A stretch of 64,000 bases of DNA from DATBHW01 sp035307385 (lineage in GTDB: Bacteria; Chloroflexota; Ktedonobacteria; Ktedonobacterales; DATBGS01). The notes beneath the pieces are model-generated. The model made no database searches and was not told the DNA's origin. It was given only the letters and a program-made list of their open reading frames with translations. The stretch is taken from positions 193,040 through 257,039 of the forward strand of contig DATGID010000079.1 in assembly GCA_035307385.1 (NCBI GenBank), read 5' to 3'. The position numbers were made by a program, and so were the translations under genes. Shown in pieces: positions 40,966-51,026 of this stretch (its first letter is position 1; each line of letters opens with the position of its first letter).

Positions 40966-41877
40966 GTGACCTATCAGCAAGTGGCAGGACGGGTCAGGCT
41001 CCCTGCTGGCAAGATCGTTGCAGTCGGGTTGGGAGTTGACTTTGATGCCCTGTCCCTCTGGGATGGGACATTTCATAACCTCTCGCCTGAATACCTCTCG
41101 CGCGGCGAGTTCGGCGCAGAGGTGGCTGCTCCACGCCTGCTAAAGCTCTTTGAAAAGCATCACATCAAAACGACCTGGTGTATCCCCGGGCATACAGCGG
41201 ATACCTTCCCTGACCCCTGCCGCGCGGTCATTGCCGCCGGGCATGAAGTGGCGCACCACGGTTACGCGCACGAGAACCCCACGCAGGCCGACGAAGCCAC
41301 CGAGCGCCAGGTGCTGCTGCGCGGCCTGGAGGCATTAGATCGCCTGGGCGTGAGGCCGCGCGGCTATCGCTCGCCGGGCTGGGATGTCAGCCCGCATACA
41401 CTGGATTTGTTGGCAGAACTCGGTTTCACCTGGGATAGCAGCCTGATGGCGAACGATCTGCACCCCTATTATCCCCGCCAGGTGACGCGCCCCTCGACGG
41501 TGCCATATGGCGAGTATGCAGTGGCCGCTGCCGCCAGCGTCTTCGGTCCGCCCAGCCGCGTGCTGGAAATCCCCGTCTCATGGTATCTGGATGACTTCCC
41601 CGCTATGGAGTTCATCGCCCGCATTCAGCCGGGCCTGACGGCGGTGAGCACGCTGGAAGAGCGCTGGCGTGCCATCTTCGATTATGCCGCCCAGGAAGAG
41701 GAGGGCTGCTGCTATACACTGACCATCCATCCGCAGACCAGCGGGCGCGCCCATCTGCTGCCGATGCTTGACCGGCTGATCGCGTACATGCTCGAGCAAG
41801 GGGCAGCCTTCATGACCCTCAGTGAGATTGCCGGTGCTACCGAGATTCAACGCCCTGACCAATCTCCTCCAGTATAA
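40966..41877 (+). CDS. Polysaccharide deacetylase family protein
   Basis: A 303-residue NodB-fold protein. The metal triad is in VAVGLGVDFDALSLW (the second Asp) and EVAHHGYAHENP (HxxxH). GYRSPGWDVSPHTLDLLAELGFTWDSSLM gives the substrate-side motif and CCYTLTIHPQTSGR the late histidine. No signal peptide or TM segment follows GTG 40966, so it looks cytoplasmic, closer to the allantoinase PuuE/imidase-like group than to wall chitin deacetylases. GGGAGGGA precedes the GTG. The M20 peptidase follows after 31 bases, hinting at a shared catabolic path for an amide or N-acyl compound. Confidence 0.87.
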   Translation: MTYQQVAGRVRLPAGKIVAVGLGVDFDALSLWDGTFHNLSPEYLSRGEFGAEVAAPRLLKLFEKHHIKTTWCIPGHTADTFPDPCRAVIAAGHEVAHHGYAHENPTQADEATERQVLLRGLEALDRLGVRPRGYRSPGWDVSPHTLDLLAELGFTWDSSLMANDLHPYYPRQVTRPSTVPYGEYAVAAAASVFGPPSRVLEIPVSWYLDDFPAMEFIARIQPGLTAVSTLEERWRAIFDYAAQEEEGCCYTLTIHPQTSGRAHLLPMLDRLIAYMLEQGAAFMTLSEIAGATEIQRPDQSPPV

Positions 41878-41908
41878 GACTGTGCACCTGGAAAGGGGTC
41901 TGAGATCA

Positions 41909-43102
41909 ATGGAGATACAGGAACTGCTCGCGCAGCTTGTCTCGATTAACTCTGCTTTTCCCGGCGTGCCCTCCGACCCTGACCGCCCTGGGGAGCAGCA
42001 GCTTGCCGTCTTCATTGAGCATCTGCTGAAGGAGGCTGGCTTCGCCGTCCAGCGCCAATACGTCACCGCCGAGCGCTTCAACATCCTGGCTGAAAGAGGC
42101 CAGGGCGTGCGCGCTCTGCTGCTTTCGGGTCATATGGATACAGTCCCCGCTGTGGCGGGCTGGCAGACGAATCCCTGGGAGCCGCAGATTGATGGCGACC
42201 GGCTCACCGGCCTGGGAAGCTGCGATATGAAGGGTGGGCTGGCTGCGATCTTACAGGCTGTCGAGGATGCCCAGCCACAGAGCTACAAGCTCAAGCTGGC
42301 CTTTCTGGTGGACGAAGAACATATCTCGTGGGGCGCGCATACCCTCGTGCAATCCGGCTGGATGAGCGATGTCGTAGCCGTGCTGGTTCCTGAAATCGGC
42401 ACGTCAGGCGGCGGCGAGCAGCCTGGCCCGCAGCGTATGACGCTGGGCCGCCAGGGGCGCGTCGACCTGGATATTCACGTTCAGGGCCGCTCGGCCCATG
42501 CTGGCAACGCCGAGGCCGGGGTCAGCGCCTTGCTGCGGGCGGCCATCGTGGCGCTGGCCTTGCAGCGTCTGCCGCTGGCCGAGCATCCGCAGTTAGGCCG
42601 CTCCCGCGCCACGATTCGGCGTTTTGTCTCCGAGGCGAAGGGGCTTTCCATTCCCGAAGTGGCCGAACTGTGCATTGATCGCCATCTCGTCCCACCCGAG
42701 ACGATAGAGAGCGCCCGGCAAGATGTCACCGATTTGATCGAGCGCCTCTTTCAAGAGGGCACGTTGACCCCTGACCCGGATTTACCCATCACCGTCAGCG
42801 TGCCCGAGCGACCCACCCCCTACCTCATGCCGTATGTAATCTCGCCAACGGAGCCATTTGTGCAGTTGGTGGGGCAGGTGGTCCGCGACCATCTGGGGCT
42901 GGTCAGCCACCATTACGCCTTTTCGGTGGCCGATGAAAATTATTTCGGCGTGACGTTAGGGCTTCCGGTGATTGTCCTTGGCCCGGCTGGCGGCAATCAC
43001 CACGCGCCTGGCGAATGGGTCTCAATCTCCAGCCTCAAGCAGTTGGTGAGCATCTATCGCGATATCCTCGCGCGCTTCGAGCAGTTTGAAACCGTCGCCT
43101 GA
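41909..43102 (+). CDS. M20 family metallopeptidase (ArgE/DapE/CPG2-like)
   Basis: A 397-residue di-zinc amidohydrolase. Zinc ligands are in LLLSGHMDTVPAVAGW, GLGSCDMKGGLAAIL and AFLVDEEHISWGAH (the EE pair). The dimerisation lid carries GRQGRVDLDIHVQGRSAHAGNAEAGVSAL, and the late histidine is in PAGGNHHAPGEWVSISSL. Substrates in this family are N-acyl amino acids, dipeptides or carbamoyl compounds; the exact one is unknown. GAAAGGGG lies about ten bases before ATG 41909. Likely co-transcribed with the deacetylase. Confidence 0.9.
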   Translation: MEIQELLAQLVSINSAFPGVPSDPDRPGEQQLAVFIEHLLKEAGFAVQRQYVTAERFNILAERGQGVRALLLSGHMDTVPAVAGWQTNPWEPQIDGDRLTGLGSCDMKGGLAAILQAVEDAQPQSYKLKLAFLVDEEHISWGAHTLVQSGWMSDVVAVLVPEIGTSGGGEQPGPQRMTLGRQGRVDLDIHVQGRSAHAGNAEAGVSALLRAAIVALALQRLPLAEHPQLGRSRATIRRFVSEAKGLSIPEVAELCIDRHLVPPETIESARQDVTDLIERLFQEGTLTPDPDLPITVSVPERPTPYLMPYVISPTEPFVQLVGQVVRDHLGLVSHHYAFSVADENYFGVTLGLPVIVLGPAGGNHHAPGEWVSISSLKQLVSIYRDILARFEQFETVA

Positions 43103-43230
43103 CACTGCCAGCGGTGAAGATGTAGTATAACAAGGGAAAGCGACATCAGAACCTTTCCAGTGACTACCGTTGCACGAAACCCGGCATAGGGGCCATCCAG
43201 GGCTGAAGAGATGCCCTGAGGAGGGACAGC

Positions 43231-44007
43231 ATGAGTTACGAAGCCATTCTGGTGGAGCGCGAGGCTCCCGTTGCGACCATCACCATGAATCGCCCCGAAC
43301 GGCGCAACGCGCTCTCCGTCGATATGATGCAAGAATTGATCGATGCCTTCAAGGCGCTAAGTCGCGACAAAGAGGTGCGCGCCATCATCCTGGCGGCCAA
43401 CGGCCCGGCGTACTCGGCGGGCCACGATCTGCGCGAGTTGGTCGGCGGCAATATCAACAATTACCGCCATGTCTTCGATGTCTGCACCGAACTGATGACG
43501 ACTATCCAGGCGATTCCCCAGCCGGTGATCGCCCAGGTGCAGAAAATCGCCACCGCCGCAGGCTGCCAGCTTGTGGCAACCTGCGATCTGGCCGTCGCCT
43601 CCAGCGAGGCGCGGTTTGCCACGCCGGGCGTCAGGATTGGCCTCTTCTGCACCACGCCCATGGTCGCGCTCAGTCGCGCCATCGGGCGCAAGCGCGCGCT
43701 TCAGATGCTCCTGACCGGCGAACCCATCCCCGCCTCGCTGGCTGCCGAATGGGGTCTGGTCAATCAGGTGGTTGCCTCTGAAGAACTGGCGAGCGCGGCC
43801 CGCGCGCTGGCGCTTTCAATTGCGACGGCCAGCCCCTTGACCGTGGCGCTCGGCAAGCAAGCCTTCTATAGCCAGATCGATCTGGACCAGCCCAAAGCCT
43901 ACGCCTATGCCAAGGAAGTGATGAGTATGAACGCGCTGGCGATGGATGCTCAGGAAGGCATGTGCGCGTTCCTGGAAAAGCGCGAGCCAACCTGGGTCGG
44001 TAACTAG
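43231..44007 (+). CDS. Enoyl-CoA hydratase/isomerase family protein
   Basis: A 258-residue crotonase-fold protein: VATITMNRPERRNALSVDMMQELIDAF, the oxyanion region AIILAANGPAYSAGHDLREL, VIAQVQKIATAAGCQLVATCDLAVASSEARFATPGVRIGLF, and AEWGLVNQVVASEELASAARAL. The position normally holding a catalytic Glu in hydratases reads TAAGCQLVA, lacking that acid. It may be an ECHDC3-like or other crotonase with a different activity. The SD is GAGGAGGGA. An LLM oxidoreductase follows after 19 bases. Confidence 0.88.
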   Translation: MSYEAILVEREAPVATITMNRPERRNALSVDMMQELIDAFKALSRDKEVRAIILAANGPAYSAGHDLRELVGGNINNYRHVFDVCTELMTTIQAIPQPVIAQVQKIATAAGCQLVATCDLAVASSEARFATPGVRIGLFCTTPMVALSRAIGRKRALQMLLTGEPIPASLAAEWGLVNQVVASEELASAARALALSIATASPLTVALGKQAFYSQIDLDQPKAYAYAKEVMSMNALAMDAQEGMCAFLEKREPTWVGN

Positions 44008-44026
44008 CTGCTTGAAGGGGTGTTGT

Positions 44027-44959
44027 ATGCAGTTCGGGGTGTTTCTACCCATCTCCGGGCGTGCCACCGGTCCGGATACCTTGATGGAAGCGGCACAGAG
44101 CGCGGAGGCGCAGGGCTTCGACGCCATCTGGTCGGCTGATCGCGTCGTCACGCCCTGGCGCATCGAAACGCCCTATCCCTACAGCGAAAATCATGAGTTC
44201 ATCGTCCCGCCTGATCGTCCCTTTCTGGATTCGCTGACCTGCCTGGCGTTTCTGGCTGGCGTCACCAGCAAGATCACGCTGGGCATCAGCGTCCTGGTCT
44301 TGCCCTATCGCCATCCGCTCTACTGGACGCGCGTGGCCGCCTCCATCGAACGCCTCTCCAAGGGGCGCTTGACGATGGGCGTCGGCGTCGGCTGGATGGA
44401 GGAGGAGTTTGCCGCGCTGGGCGTCCCGTTCAAAGAGCGCGGCAAGATGACCGATGAGCAGCTTCAGATCATCCGGCAGCTTTGGACCGAGGAACACGCG
44501 AGCTTCAGCGGCCAGTTCTACCAGTTCGATGATCTGGCCTTCTATCCCAAACCCATCCAGCAGCCGCGCATGCCCATCTGGGTTGGCGGCGAAGGCGCGG
44601 CGGCCCATCGCCGCGCCGCCAGGTATGGCGACGCCTGGTTCCCCTATTTTGTCGAGGTCACGCCCGCCGAACTGAAAGCGGGCCATGATGCCGTCCGTCG
44701 CTTCGCGGCTGAAGCGGGCCGCAACCCGCAGCAGGTACTCTTGACGTGCTGCCGCCCCATCGAGGTCACGCCTGAGCCTGTCCCGCAGGACGAGCGCTTC
44801 TTACGCGGCTCGCCAGAGCAGCTTGTCGAGGCGCTCCAGGCCTATCAAGCCATTGGCGTCAGCCATCTGGCGCTGCAATTTATGGTGCCGCGCTGGCCCG
44901 AGCGCGTCGAACAAATTGCCCGCTTCGCGCAAGAGATCATGCCCCACCTGCGCAGATAA
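44027..44959 (+). CDS. LLM-class F420-dependent oxidoreductase
   Basis: A 310-residue luciferase-like TIM-barrel oxidoreductase of the F420-linked group: MQFGVFLPISGRATGPDTLMEAAQSAEAQGFDAIWSADRVV, TCLAFLAGVTSKITLGISVLVLPYRHPLYWTRVAASIERLSKGRLTMGVGVGWMEEEFAALGVPFKERG and PIQQPRMPIWVGGEGAAAHRRAARYGDAWFP. Use of F420 rather than FMN is inferred from overall similarity. GAAGGGG precedes ATG 44027. The link to the upstream crotonase suggests acyl or side-chain oxidation. Confidence 0.88.
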   Translation: MQFGVFLPISGRATGPDTLMEAAQSAEAQGFDAIWSADRVVTPWRIETPYPYSENHEFIVPPDRPFLDSLTCLAFLAGVTSKITLGISVLVLPYRHPLYWTRVAASIERLSKGRLTMGVGVGWMEEEFAALGVPFKERGKMTDEQLQIIRQLWTEEHASFSGQFYQFDDLAFYPKPIQQPRMPIWVGGEGAAAHRRAARYGDAWFPYFVEVTPAELKAGHDAVRRFAAEAGRNPQQVLLTCCRPIEVTPEPVPQDERFLRGSPEQLVEALQAYQAIGVSHLALQFMVPRWPERVEQIARFAQEIMPHLRR

Positions 44960-45016
44960 TGCTCTATCCTGTTGAATGCTCGCTGCAAGCAAAGGCTGCG
45001 CCTATGTGGGAGGGGA

Positions 45017-45032
45017 GTCCGCGCAGGCGGAC
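45017..45032. terminator. Short hairpin between LLM and GCS2 genes
   Basis: GTCCGC-GCAG-GCGGAC between the convergent ends 44959 and 45088, with no T-tract. Weak. Confidence 0.35.
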
Positions 45033-45087
45033 TTGGTGGCCGCAGGCCCTTAGCCGCGATTTTAATCGCCTGGGTGGGTTGGGCTGA

Positions 45088-46206
45088 CTAGCTCACCACG
45101 CCCTCTTCAGTTTCCTGAATAAGCTGGTCAACCACCGCGTTCAGGTCGTTGGTTCGCTCAAAGGTGGCAAGCTGGCGATCGGCGCTGGTGCCTTCGGACA
45201 GAATGCGCGAGACGTACTCCACCTCGTTGCGGCTGCCAAGCTCATCCACCACGTCGTCGATAAACCAGCTAATCAACTCGCCGATCAACTCGCGGGCGGG
45301 CAACTCGATGCGCTTGCCGAAGTCGATCAAGTTGCCATCCAGGCCATAGCGCACGGCGCGCCATTTGTTCTCTTCGATCAGTTCCGCCGGATAAACGCGG
45401 AAGGTCAGGTTGTCGCGGCGCAGCTTCCAGATTTTGGCGATGATGGCCTGGAAGATAGCCGCCACGCAGATAGCCTCGTCCACGCGCGTGCAGACATCGC
45501 AGATGCGCAGTTCCAGCGTGGGATACTTCCAGTTCGGGCGAATGTCCCACCAGAGCTTGGTGCCATCGGGGATGTTGTTCGTCTCCACCAGCGTATCGAC
45601 CAGTGAGGTCAGGTCGGCCCAGGAATTGAACACGCGCGGAATGCCGGTGCGCGGAAAGTTGCGGAAAACAATGCTGCGATAGGATTTCAGGCCGGTCAGG
45701 CGGCCCATCCAGAAGGGCGAACTGGTTGCCAGGCAGAGCAGATGCGGCAGCAGATAGCGCGCCACATTCATGGCCTCGACCAGAAACTCGCGGTCTTCAA
45801 TCGCCACATGCACATGCGTGCCGAAGATCAGCAGGCGCTTGGCGAGTTCCTGCATATCCTTGTGCACCCCCAGGTAGCGCTCCATCGGCGTGATCTCCTG
45901 GCTCATCCACGAGGAAAAAGGGTGCGTCCCAGCGGCGGCAATCTTCAGCCCGCCGCGACCTGCCAACTCCATGACACCCTTGCGCAGCCGGATAAGTTCA
46001 GCCTTGGCCTCGGCTGGCGTCTGGCAGACGTTCGTGCCGATTTCGACAATCGATTGATGCAGTTCGGGCTTGATCTCTTGCAGGATGAGCGTCTGATCGC
46101 TCTCCAGCATCTGCGTGATGTAGGAGCGCAGTTCGCGCGTCTCCGGGTCAACGATCTGGTACTCTTCCTCAATGCCGATAGTGAAAGATGGCGCTTTGAG
46201 AGTCAT
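45088..46206 (-). CDS. GCS2-family carboxylate-amine ligase (YbdK-like)
   Basis: A 372-residue glutamate-cysteine-ligase-fold enzyme: SFTIGIEEEYQIVDPETREL (metal-binding acids), ELHQSIVEIGTNVCQTPAEA, AAAGTHPFSSW, HVHVAIEDREFLVEAMN, SYRSIVFRNFPRTG, LWWDIRPNWKYPTLELRICDVCTRVDEA and RDNLTFRVYPAELIEENKWRAVRYGLDGNLID. YbdK has weak gamma-glutamylcysteine synthetase activity in vitro, but many members join other carboxylates and amines. GGGAGG precedes ATG 46206. Last gene of an operon with an esterase and two ATP-grasp-type proteins, which argues for synthesis of a dedicated amide-linked product rather than glutathione. Confidence 0.9.
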   Translation of the reverse strand: MTLKAPSFTIGIEEEYQIVDPETRELRSYITQMLESDQTLILQEIKPELHQSIVEIGTNVCQTPAEAKAELIRLRKGVMELAGRGGLKIAAAGTHPFSSWMSQEITPMERYLGVHKDMQELAKRLLIFGTHVHVAIEDREFLVEAMNVARYLLPHLLCLATSSPFWMGRLTGLKSYRSIVFRNFPRTGIPRVFNSWADLTSLVDTLVETNNIPDGTKLWWDIRPNWKYPTLELRICDVCTRVDEAICVAAIFQAIIAKIWKLRRDNLTFRVYPAELIEENKWRAVRYGLDGNLIDFGKRIELPARELIGELISWFIDDVVDELGSRNEVEYVSRILSEGTSADRQLATFERTNDLNAVVDQLIQETEEGVVS

Positions 46207-46234
46207 GCTTGCCTCCCGATACTCTTGCTCAGGA

Positions 46235-47587
46235 TTATCGCTTATCGACAAGGAAAGTTGGCACGGTTGAGCCGCCGCCTGCCGTCACATTCACCAGCGC
46301 GTCGGTGGACAGGCGTGTCAGGCAGCCATCGATGTAATCACCGTACCAGGCGAAGGGAGCCGTATCCATAATGCGGTCACCAATCTGCACGTGTCCATCG
46401 ACCAGCACAGGATAGCCCTCGTTGGGCACGGCCACGCGCTCCTGCACGACAAACGGTTCGGCGAGCGCGGTTTGCAGCGCCTGCACCCAGTGTTCGGCGT
46501 CGGTTTCCCAGCCCAGGATGATGCCCTTGCCGCCGTATTCGTCGTTGGCCTTGAGGACAAAACGCTCGCGGTGCTCCAGAATAAACGGAACAAGATCGAC
46601 GGTCTGGTCGCGATAGACGGTCTGGCGCTCTTCGACGAGGCGCGTCCAGGGGATATGGTCGGCGATGGCCTGTCGCTCTGCCGCGCTGAAGATGTGTTCA
46701 TTGCGCTCGTCGCTCAGCACCGCCAGGCTGGCCTTCTTGTGCAGGATTTTGCAGCGGAACGGATTCACCATGCACACGGCTCCATCGCGCACAGCCTGAA
46801 TCACCGGATGATCGAGGCCGCCGCGCTGCACCAGTTCGCTGAGCAGCACACGCTTATACACCAGCGTGATGGGCGTGTTGCCGAAGGTGAGGCGGCCATT
46901 GCGATATTCCGCCTCGCGCGGGTCGGCAATGATGCACTTCAGCCCCTGCGACTTGAAATACTGCTCGAAGAGCACAAACTCGCTGTAGGTGGGCACTTCG
47001 CGCCAGTCCAGAATGGCGATCTGCGGCGCTTCGCCGTTTCTGGCCCACTGCTGAAAGGCGTCCAGCACCACATGCAGCAGATGATGCCGCGCGGGCAGGG
47101 CGCGCACCTCGAAACGGCGCAGATATTCGCGCATCACCGGCAGAGCGTAAAAGACCTCGGTCAGCACGTCGTTATACGCCTGGGCCGCCGGGGTTTCGGC
47201 GTTGTATTCGGTGAGGCGCAGCCCGCCGTGCTCGGTGACGAAAAACGTATCGATGCGCGACGTGGGACTGCTGGCGCGAAAGCCCGGGTCATATCGAATG
47301 AGATCGGCTTCCCAATCGGTCAGACAAAACTGCGCGCGTATCGTTTCCTGCTCCAGCGCCGCCTGAAACGCGGTGCCAAAGGCGCGCAAAAGCGGCTGCA
47401 CCCGCGTTTGCAGGAAGCGGTATTGTTCGATGGTGATAAATCGGGGACGCAGCACGGTGCAGAGTGGCCGTTCCCCGAAGAAGAGGCCGCGCAGCCGAAG
47501 CTGGTCATCAAGCTGTTCCTGCGACGCCGCAGCCAGGTCGTCGCTCAGCAGATCATGATAGCTTTCAATCGCTTCTCGCAGCCGCAT
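46235..47587 (-). CDS. ATP-grasp-like ligase (circularly permuted/glutathionylspermidine-synthase-like)
   Basis: A 450-residue protein assigned from pattern only. The N-terminal pre-ATP-grasp region has LRPRFITIEQYRFLQ, and RIDTFFVTEHGGLRLTEYNAETPAAQAYNDVLTEVF recalls permuted ATP-grasp enzymes. ILDWREVPTYSEFVLFEQYFKSQGLKCIIADPREAEY precedes CKILHKKASLAVLSDERN. The nucleotide-binding half has RFVLKANDEYGGKGIILGW and FVVQERVAVPNEGYPV. The predicted activity is amide-bond formation using acyl-phosphate. GGGAGGG precedes ATG 47587. It lies between an ATP-grasp gene and the GCS2 gene in one operon. Confidence 0.75.
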   Translation of the reverse strand: MRLREAIESYHDLLSDDLAAASQEQLDDQLRLRGLFFGERPLCTVLRPRFITIEQYRFLQTRVQPLLRAFGTAFQAALEQETIRAQFCLTDWEADLIRYDPGFRASSPTSRIDTFFVTEHGGLRLTEYNAETPAAQAYNDVLTEVFYALPVMREYLRRFEVRALPARHHLLHVVLDAFQQWARNGEAPQIAILDWREVPTYSEFVLFEQYFKSQGLKCIIADPREAEYRNGRLTFGNTPITLVYKRVLLSELVQRGGLDHPVIQAVRDGAVCMVNPFRCKILHKKASLAVLSDERNEHIFSAAERQAIADHIPWTRLVEERQTVYRDQTVDLVPFILEHRERFVLKANDEYGGKGIILGWETDAEHWVQALQTALAEPFVVQERVAVPNEGYPVLVDGHVQIGDRIMDTAPFAWYGDYIDGCLTRLSTDALVNVTAGGGSTVPTFLVDKR

Positions 47588-47653
47588 AGAATGACCCTCC
47601 CATCGGCAGGTATCTACCCAGGTGGCAATATATGCTTCGCTTGAGATGCCCTG

Positions 47654-48661
<1,008 letters not shown>

Positions 48662-48678
48662 GGCTCCGTCTCCCTTCG

Positions 48679-49398
48679 CTAGTCGTGACCGTTGATATAG
48701 AGTCGAATCATTTCTTGCCAGTACGGCCAGTCGTGGCACCAGCCGTCCCAGATGCGCAGCGCGTTGCCAATCCCTCGTCCCCACAGCACGCCGGATAGCT
48801 GCTCGTTGCTGGGGCGGGAGGGGTCGTCGCGTCCGATGGCAAGGATAATATCTTGCTGCTGCAAGGCTGTCAACCGTTCAGGTTCGTGCTCGTTGCTGAT
48901 GAAATCGAGCGGGGAATTGAAATACAGATCATCGTTGGAGTAGTTGTCGGCCCAGTGGCGAATGTTGTACGCCCCGCTCAGGCCAATGGTGCGCCTGACC
49001 TGCTGTGGGTAGCGCAAGGCGAAGTTGACGGCGTGGTAGGCCCCGAAGCTGGCTCCCGTGGTGATGAGGAAGGCGTTGTCGTTTTGCTGCGTGGTGAAGG
49101 GCAGAACTTCGTCCAAAAGATAGCGATCATACTGCACGTGGCGCGCGATGCGGTCAGCCGGGGAGCGCCATTTGGCGTACCAGCTTTCGCCGTCCACACT
49201 GTCGACGCAGAAGAGTTGCAGCCAGCCGCGCTCCAGGTGCTCGCCCAGCGCGCCGACTAACCCGCGATCTTCCCAGTCGAAAAAGCGGCCCATCGAGGTC
49301 GGGAAGGCGATCACGCGCGCCCCCGCGTGCCCAAAGGCCAGCAGTTCCATATCGCGGTGGAGCGATGTACTATACCAGCGATGATACTCCCGTTTCAT
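48679..49398 (-). CDS. Esterase-like alpha/beta-hydrolase of the ligase cluster
   Basis: A 239-residue alpha/beta-hydrolase of the esterase D/PHB depolymerase-like group. The nucleophile elbow is FLITTGASFGAYHAVNFALRYP (G-A-S-F-G), the preceding FPTSMGRFFDWEDRGLV lies near the oxyanion hole, acid candidates are near IGRDDPSRP, and the histidine is in WDGWCHDWPYWQEM. No signal peptide. ATG 49398 has TGAGG upstream. First gene of the operon with two ATP-grasp-type ligases and a GCS2 ligase. It may release or proofread the product, or act as an acyltransferase. Confidence 0.85.
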   Translation of the reverse strand: MKREYHRWYSTSLHRDMELLAFGHAGARVIAFPTSMGRFFDWEDRGLVGALGEHLERGWLQLFCVDSVDGESWYAKWRSPADRIARHVQYDRYLLDEVLPFTTQQNDNAFLITTGASFGAYHAVNFALRYPQQVRRTIGLSGAYNIRHWADNYSNDDLYFNSPLDFISNEHEPERLTALQQQDIILAIGRDDPSRPSNEQLSGVLWGRGIGNALRIWDGWCHDWPYWQEMIRLYINGHD

Positions 49399-49625
49399 AC
49401 AGCCTCACAGCCTTCATAGGTTCTGGTGATTGTGCCAGGATGATAGCAGGGCGATGGCTGGCCGTCAACTCTATGGCTGGCTCAGAAGCGCCGCGCGCTG
49501 CTTATGCAGCGTCATGGCAAGCCATCCTTGCCGGTTTTGTGGAGCGCAATCGGAAGAGACTCCCAGCGCAGTAAAAAAGGGCATGTTGTTCACAGCGTTT
49601 CCCGTGAGACAGCGGAGGCGGCATC

Positions 49626-50303
49626 ATGAACTTTCTCATGGAAGGCAGAGCATCGGACTCGCCGTATGTCGAATCGATCTGGCGCGGTTGGGCCGGGAGC
49701 GATTACGCGCCGCTTTGCCACGCCGATAGTCGTTGGAATCTGCTCTTCCTGGGTCTGCCTGGGCGGGTCCAGGTCTTTGTCGAGGGGCCAATGACGAAAG
49801 TGACGCCTAAAAGCCATCCAGAGGGGACTGAGTGGCTGGTCGTCAAATTTTCGTTGGGCACCTTTATGCCTGCCTTGCCCGTCAGAACGCTGGTGGATAC
49901 CAAAGAGATGCTGCCTCTCGCGGCCCGCGAGTCCTTCTGGCTGCATGGTTCTACCTGGCAATTTCCTGACTATGAAAATATCGAAACGTTTGTCGCCTGG
50001 CTGGCGCGTGCTGATGTGCTGCTGCGTGATCCGGTCGTGAACGCGGTCTTGCAAGGCCAGCCACCAGCGCTGTCGTCGCGCACGGTGCGCCGCAGATTCT
50101 TGCTGGCGACCGGGTTACCGCACAAAGCCCTTGAGCAAATCGAACGTGCCCAACAGGCAGCGGCGCTCTTGGAACAGGGCGTGTCTATTCCCGATGCGGT
50201 CTATCAGGCTGGCTATGCCGACCAGCCCCATCTGACCCGCTCGCTCAAGCGCTTCATCGGCCAGACGCCTGCTCAACTTGTTCGCGCGGGCCAGCCGGAG
50301 TAG
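49626..50303 (+). CDS. AraC-family transcriptional regulator
   Basis: A 225-residue regulator with an N-terminal sensing region (ESIWRGWAGSDYAPLCHADSRWNLLFLGLPGRVQVFVEGP, as in DUF6597-type AraC members) and a C-terminal AraC helix-turn-helix pair: LSSRTVRRRFLLATGLPHKALEQIERAQQAAALLEQGVSIPDAVYQAGYADQPHLTRSLKRFIGQTPAQL. GGAGGCGG precedes ATG 49626. It is followed after 81 bases by a DHFR-like reductase on the same strand, its likely target. The 227 bases upstream contain no gene. Confidence 0.88.
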   Translation: MNFLMEGRASDSPYVESIWRGWAGSDYAPLCHADSRWNLLFLGLPGRVQVFVEGPMTKVTPKSHPEGTEWLVVKFSLGTFMPALPVRTLVDTKEMLPLAARESFWLHGSTWQFPDYENIETFVAWLARADVLLRDPVVNAVLQGQPPALSSRTVRRRFLLATGLPHKALEQIERAQQAAALLEQGVSIPDAVYQAGYADQPHLTRSLKRFIGQTPAQLVRAGQPE

Positions 50304-50384
50304 CTGTCCATTTTGTTCAAGACAGATTCCTTGTGCTGAGCTATAGTTTTTCTGCTGATGATGAACAGACACAAGGAGCGCCCC

Positions 50385-50957
50385 ATGCGAAAAGTAATGC
50401 TGCTCATGCACACCTCATTGGATGGCTTCGTGGCTGGCCCCAATGGCGAAATGGAGTGGATTGCCGTTGATGATGAGATGTGGACCTATGTGACTGCCAT
50501 AACCGACTCTGCTGACACCGTGATCTTTGGGCGGGTGACGTATCAAGGGATGGCAAGTTACTGGCCGACGGCGGCTGAACAGCCCACCGCCACGCAGCAC
50601 GATATCCACCACGCGCGCTGGGTGAACCCCGCGCTGAAACTGGTGGTATCAAGGACGCTGGAACAGGCCGAATGGGGGCCTGCCAGGCTGGTCAAAGACC
50701 ATATCGCGGAAGAGATCGCGCAGTTGAAACAGCAGCCCGGCAAGAATCTGCTGATGATCGGCAGCCCTGGCCTGGCGCAAACGTTTATGCGCGCTGGCTT
50801 GATCGACGACTATTGGCTGAACGTCAATCCGGTAGCCCTGGGCAGCGGCGTCCCGCTCTTTGCCAACCTCGCGGAGCCGATTCCGCTGAAGCTGGCTGAG
50901 GCGAAGGCGTTTCGCTCCGGGGTGGTTGGATTGCACTATCAGGCTGATAAAAAATAG
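50385..50957 (+). CDS. Dihydrofolate reductase-fold protein (RibD C-terminal type)
   Basis: A 190-residue protein of the YyaP/YwjB group with the RibD C-terminal reductase fold: KVMLLMHTSLDGFVAGPNGEMEWIAVDDEMW, ADTVIFGRVTYQGMASYWP, LKLVVSRTLEQAEWGPARLV, and NLLMIGSPGLAQTFMRAGLIDDYWLNVNPVALGSGVPLF. The family is presumed NAD(P)H-dependent, with an unknown physiological substrate. AAGGAG precedes ATG 50385. Paired with an AraC regulator upstream. Confidence 0.9.
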   Translation: MRKVMLLMHTSLDGFVAGPNGEMEWIAVDDEMWTYVTAITDSADTVIFGRVTYQGMASYWPTAAEQPTATQHDIHHARWVNPALKLVVSRTLEQAEWGPARLVKDHIAEEIAQLKQQPGKNLLMIGSPGLAQTFMRAGLIDDYWLNVNPVALGSGVPLFANLAEPIPLKLAEAKAFRSGVVGLHYQADKK

Positions 50958-50972
50958 CTGAGAATAGCATAA

Positions 50973-51005
50973 CGCCGCCAGGCCGAGCTACTTCACCTGG
51001 CGGCG
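50973..51005. terminator. Bidirectional terminator
   Basis: Perfect 10-base stem CGCCGCCAGG/CCTGGCGGCG with a 13-base loop, between convergent genes ending at 50957 and 51027. Confidence 0.7.
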
Positions 51006-51026
51006 CTTGCGTGCGCGTCGCGCTGC

